This document shows, one piece after another, positions 7,057-7,288 of a stretch of 7,288 bases of DNA. How positions within the stretch are numbered: position 1 is the first letter of the stretch; each line of letters begins with the position of its first letter. The DNA comes from Terriglobales bacterium (GTDB lineage: Bacteria; Acidobacteriota; Terriglobia; Terriglobales; Acidobacteriaceae), in contig JAATFE010000235.1 in assembly GCA_015655365.1 (NCBI GenBank), forward strand, positions 1-7,288. The letters run 5' to 3'. The notes beneath the pieces are model-generated. The model saw only the letters and a list, made by a program, of their open reading frames with translations, had not been told where the DNA came from and made no database searches. A program made the position numbers and the translations under genes.

Positions 7057-7149
7057 CAACCACTACCGGCTCAAGCCGGTAGGTTGTATTGCGACTGAAA
7101 GTCGCAGTTGCGGCTAGAAGCCGCCTGAAGGGCTCCCGGCTCAAGCCGG
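7057..7149. repeat. Cluster of four short hairpins beside the transposase gene
   Basis: Four inverted repeats follow each other. The first is CTACCGGCTCAAGCCGGTAG (7063-7082), lengthened by CAAC/GTTG arms (7057-7060, 7083-7086). The second is TGCGACT-GAA-AGTCGCA (7090-7106), the third GCGGCT-AGA-AGCCGC (7110-7124) and the fourth CCGGCT-CA-AGCCGG (7136-7149), which repeats the core of the first exactly. The last ends one base before the transposase stop codon. IS200/IS605-type transposases recognise subterminal hairpins in single-stranded DNA, and related RAYT proteins go with REP hairpins, so this is probably the element end or a REP-like cluster. Which of the two cannot be told here. Confidence 0.75.
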
Positions 7150-7288
7150 CTTAAGGCTTGGTGGGCTCCGTTATCTTGAAGCTCTCCGCGTCCTCATCCC
7201 ACTTCTGGTTCTCGATGTACTCCATGATCGTTTTCTCGTCCACTACGCCCACCGTCGCGCAAAAGTAGCCCCGCGCCCACATGTGCTG
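7136..7288 (-). mobile_element. Right-edge IS200/IS605-like insertion element (partial)
   Basis: The partial transposase gene plus the adjacent hairpin mark one end of a small Y1-transposase element. The outer boundary is uncertain: it may lie just past the hairpin at 7136-7149 or beyond the whole hairpin cluster near 7057. This family makes no target duplications and has no terminal inverted repeats, so the end cannot be placed from one side. If the transposase is instead a host-retained RAYT, this is not a moving element at all. Confidence 0.55.
7151..7288 (-). CDS. tnpA: IS200/IS605-family Y1 transposase, C-terminal part
   Basis: The last 45 codons of a leftward gene enter from the right edge; the stop TAA is the complement of 7151-7153. 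The peptide contains WARGYFCATVG, then VDEKTIMEYIENQKWDED. In TnpA of the IS200/IS605 family the tyrosine of the YIxNQ motif on this last helix is the single catalytic nucleophile that attacks single-stranded DNA; here it is the codon at 7217-7219. The conserved HUH metal-binding motif would be beyond the edge, so activity cannot be judged. The C-terminal tail after YIENQ (WDEDAESFKITEPTKP) is the normal end for this group. Leftward orientation puts the hairpin cluster just downstream of the gene. Confidence 0.88.
   Translation of the reverse strand, partial: QHMWARGYFCATVGVVDEKTIMEYIENQKWDEDAESFKITEPTKP

Noticed and set aside
7057..7149. CRISPR array
   Set aside because: The hairpins differ in sequence and length and are separated by only 3-13 bases, without uniform spacers or cas genes.

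Overview
The window looks like part of a GC-rich chromosome from an Acidobacteriota (Terriglobia-like) bacterium. This rests on gene types and on several short intergenic repeats that I recall from such genomes; no ribosomal gene or other phylogenetic marker is present, so it is a moderate inference. The content is mostly ordinary chromosomal genes, and the unusual signal lies between the genes.

Layout. At the left edge is the first 31 codons of a leftward membrane transporter, probably a sugar transporter of the major facilitator superfamily (1-95). After a 245-base divergent gap comes rightward mtnA (341-1390), methylthioribose-1-phosphate isomerase of methionine salvage. Converging on it, three bases away, is a leftward ParD/ParE toxin-antitoxin pair (parD 1714-1971, parE 1394-1711) with a clear sigma70-type promoter at 2003-2031. 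Divergent from parD is a small rightward membrane protein of unknown function (2093-2380). A repeat-bearing gap leads to mscL (2648-3052), a mechanosensitive channel with an added C-terminal zinc-ribbon-like tail.

A 311-base gap (3053-3363) without genes is filled with dispersed repeats, a 17-bp tandem duplication and a strong hairpin. It separates mscL from a convergent leftward MFS exporter (about 3364-4572). Divergent from the exporter is a large secreted M28B metallopeptidase of the glutamate carboxypeptidase II type (4791-6920), with all zinc-site residues but a changed substrate pocket. The right edge holds four short hairpins (7057-7149) directly against the 3' end of a leftward IS200/IS605-type Y1 transposase (7151-7288, partial).

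The genes do not form one pathway or one operon. Most are single transcription units placed convergently or divergently; only parD-parE is a real operon. I see no convincing undescribed multi-gene system. The observations most worth following are the hairpin family that shares a CT-N2/3-AG tip and is arranged symmetrically beside the transposase, the altered substrate pocket of the peptidase, and the palindromes in front of mtnA.
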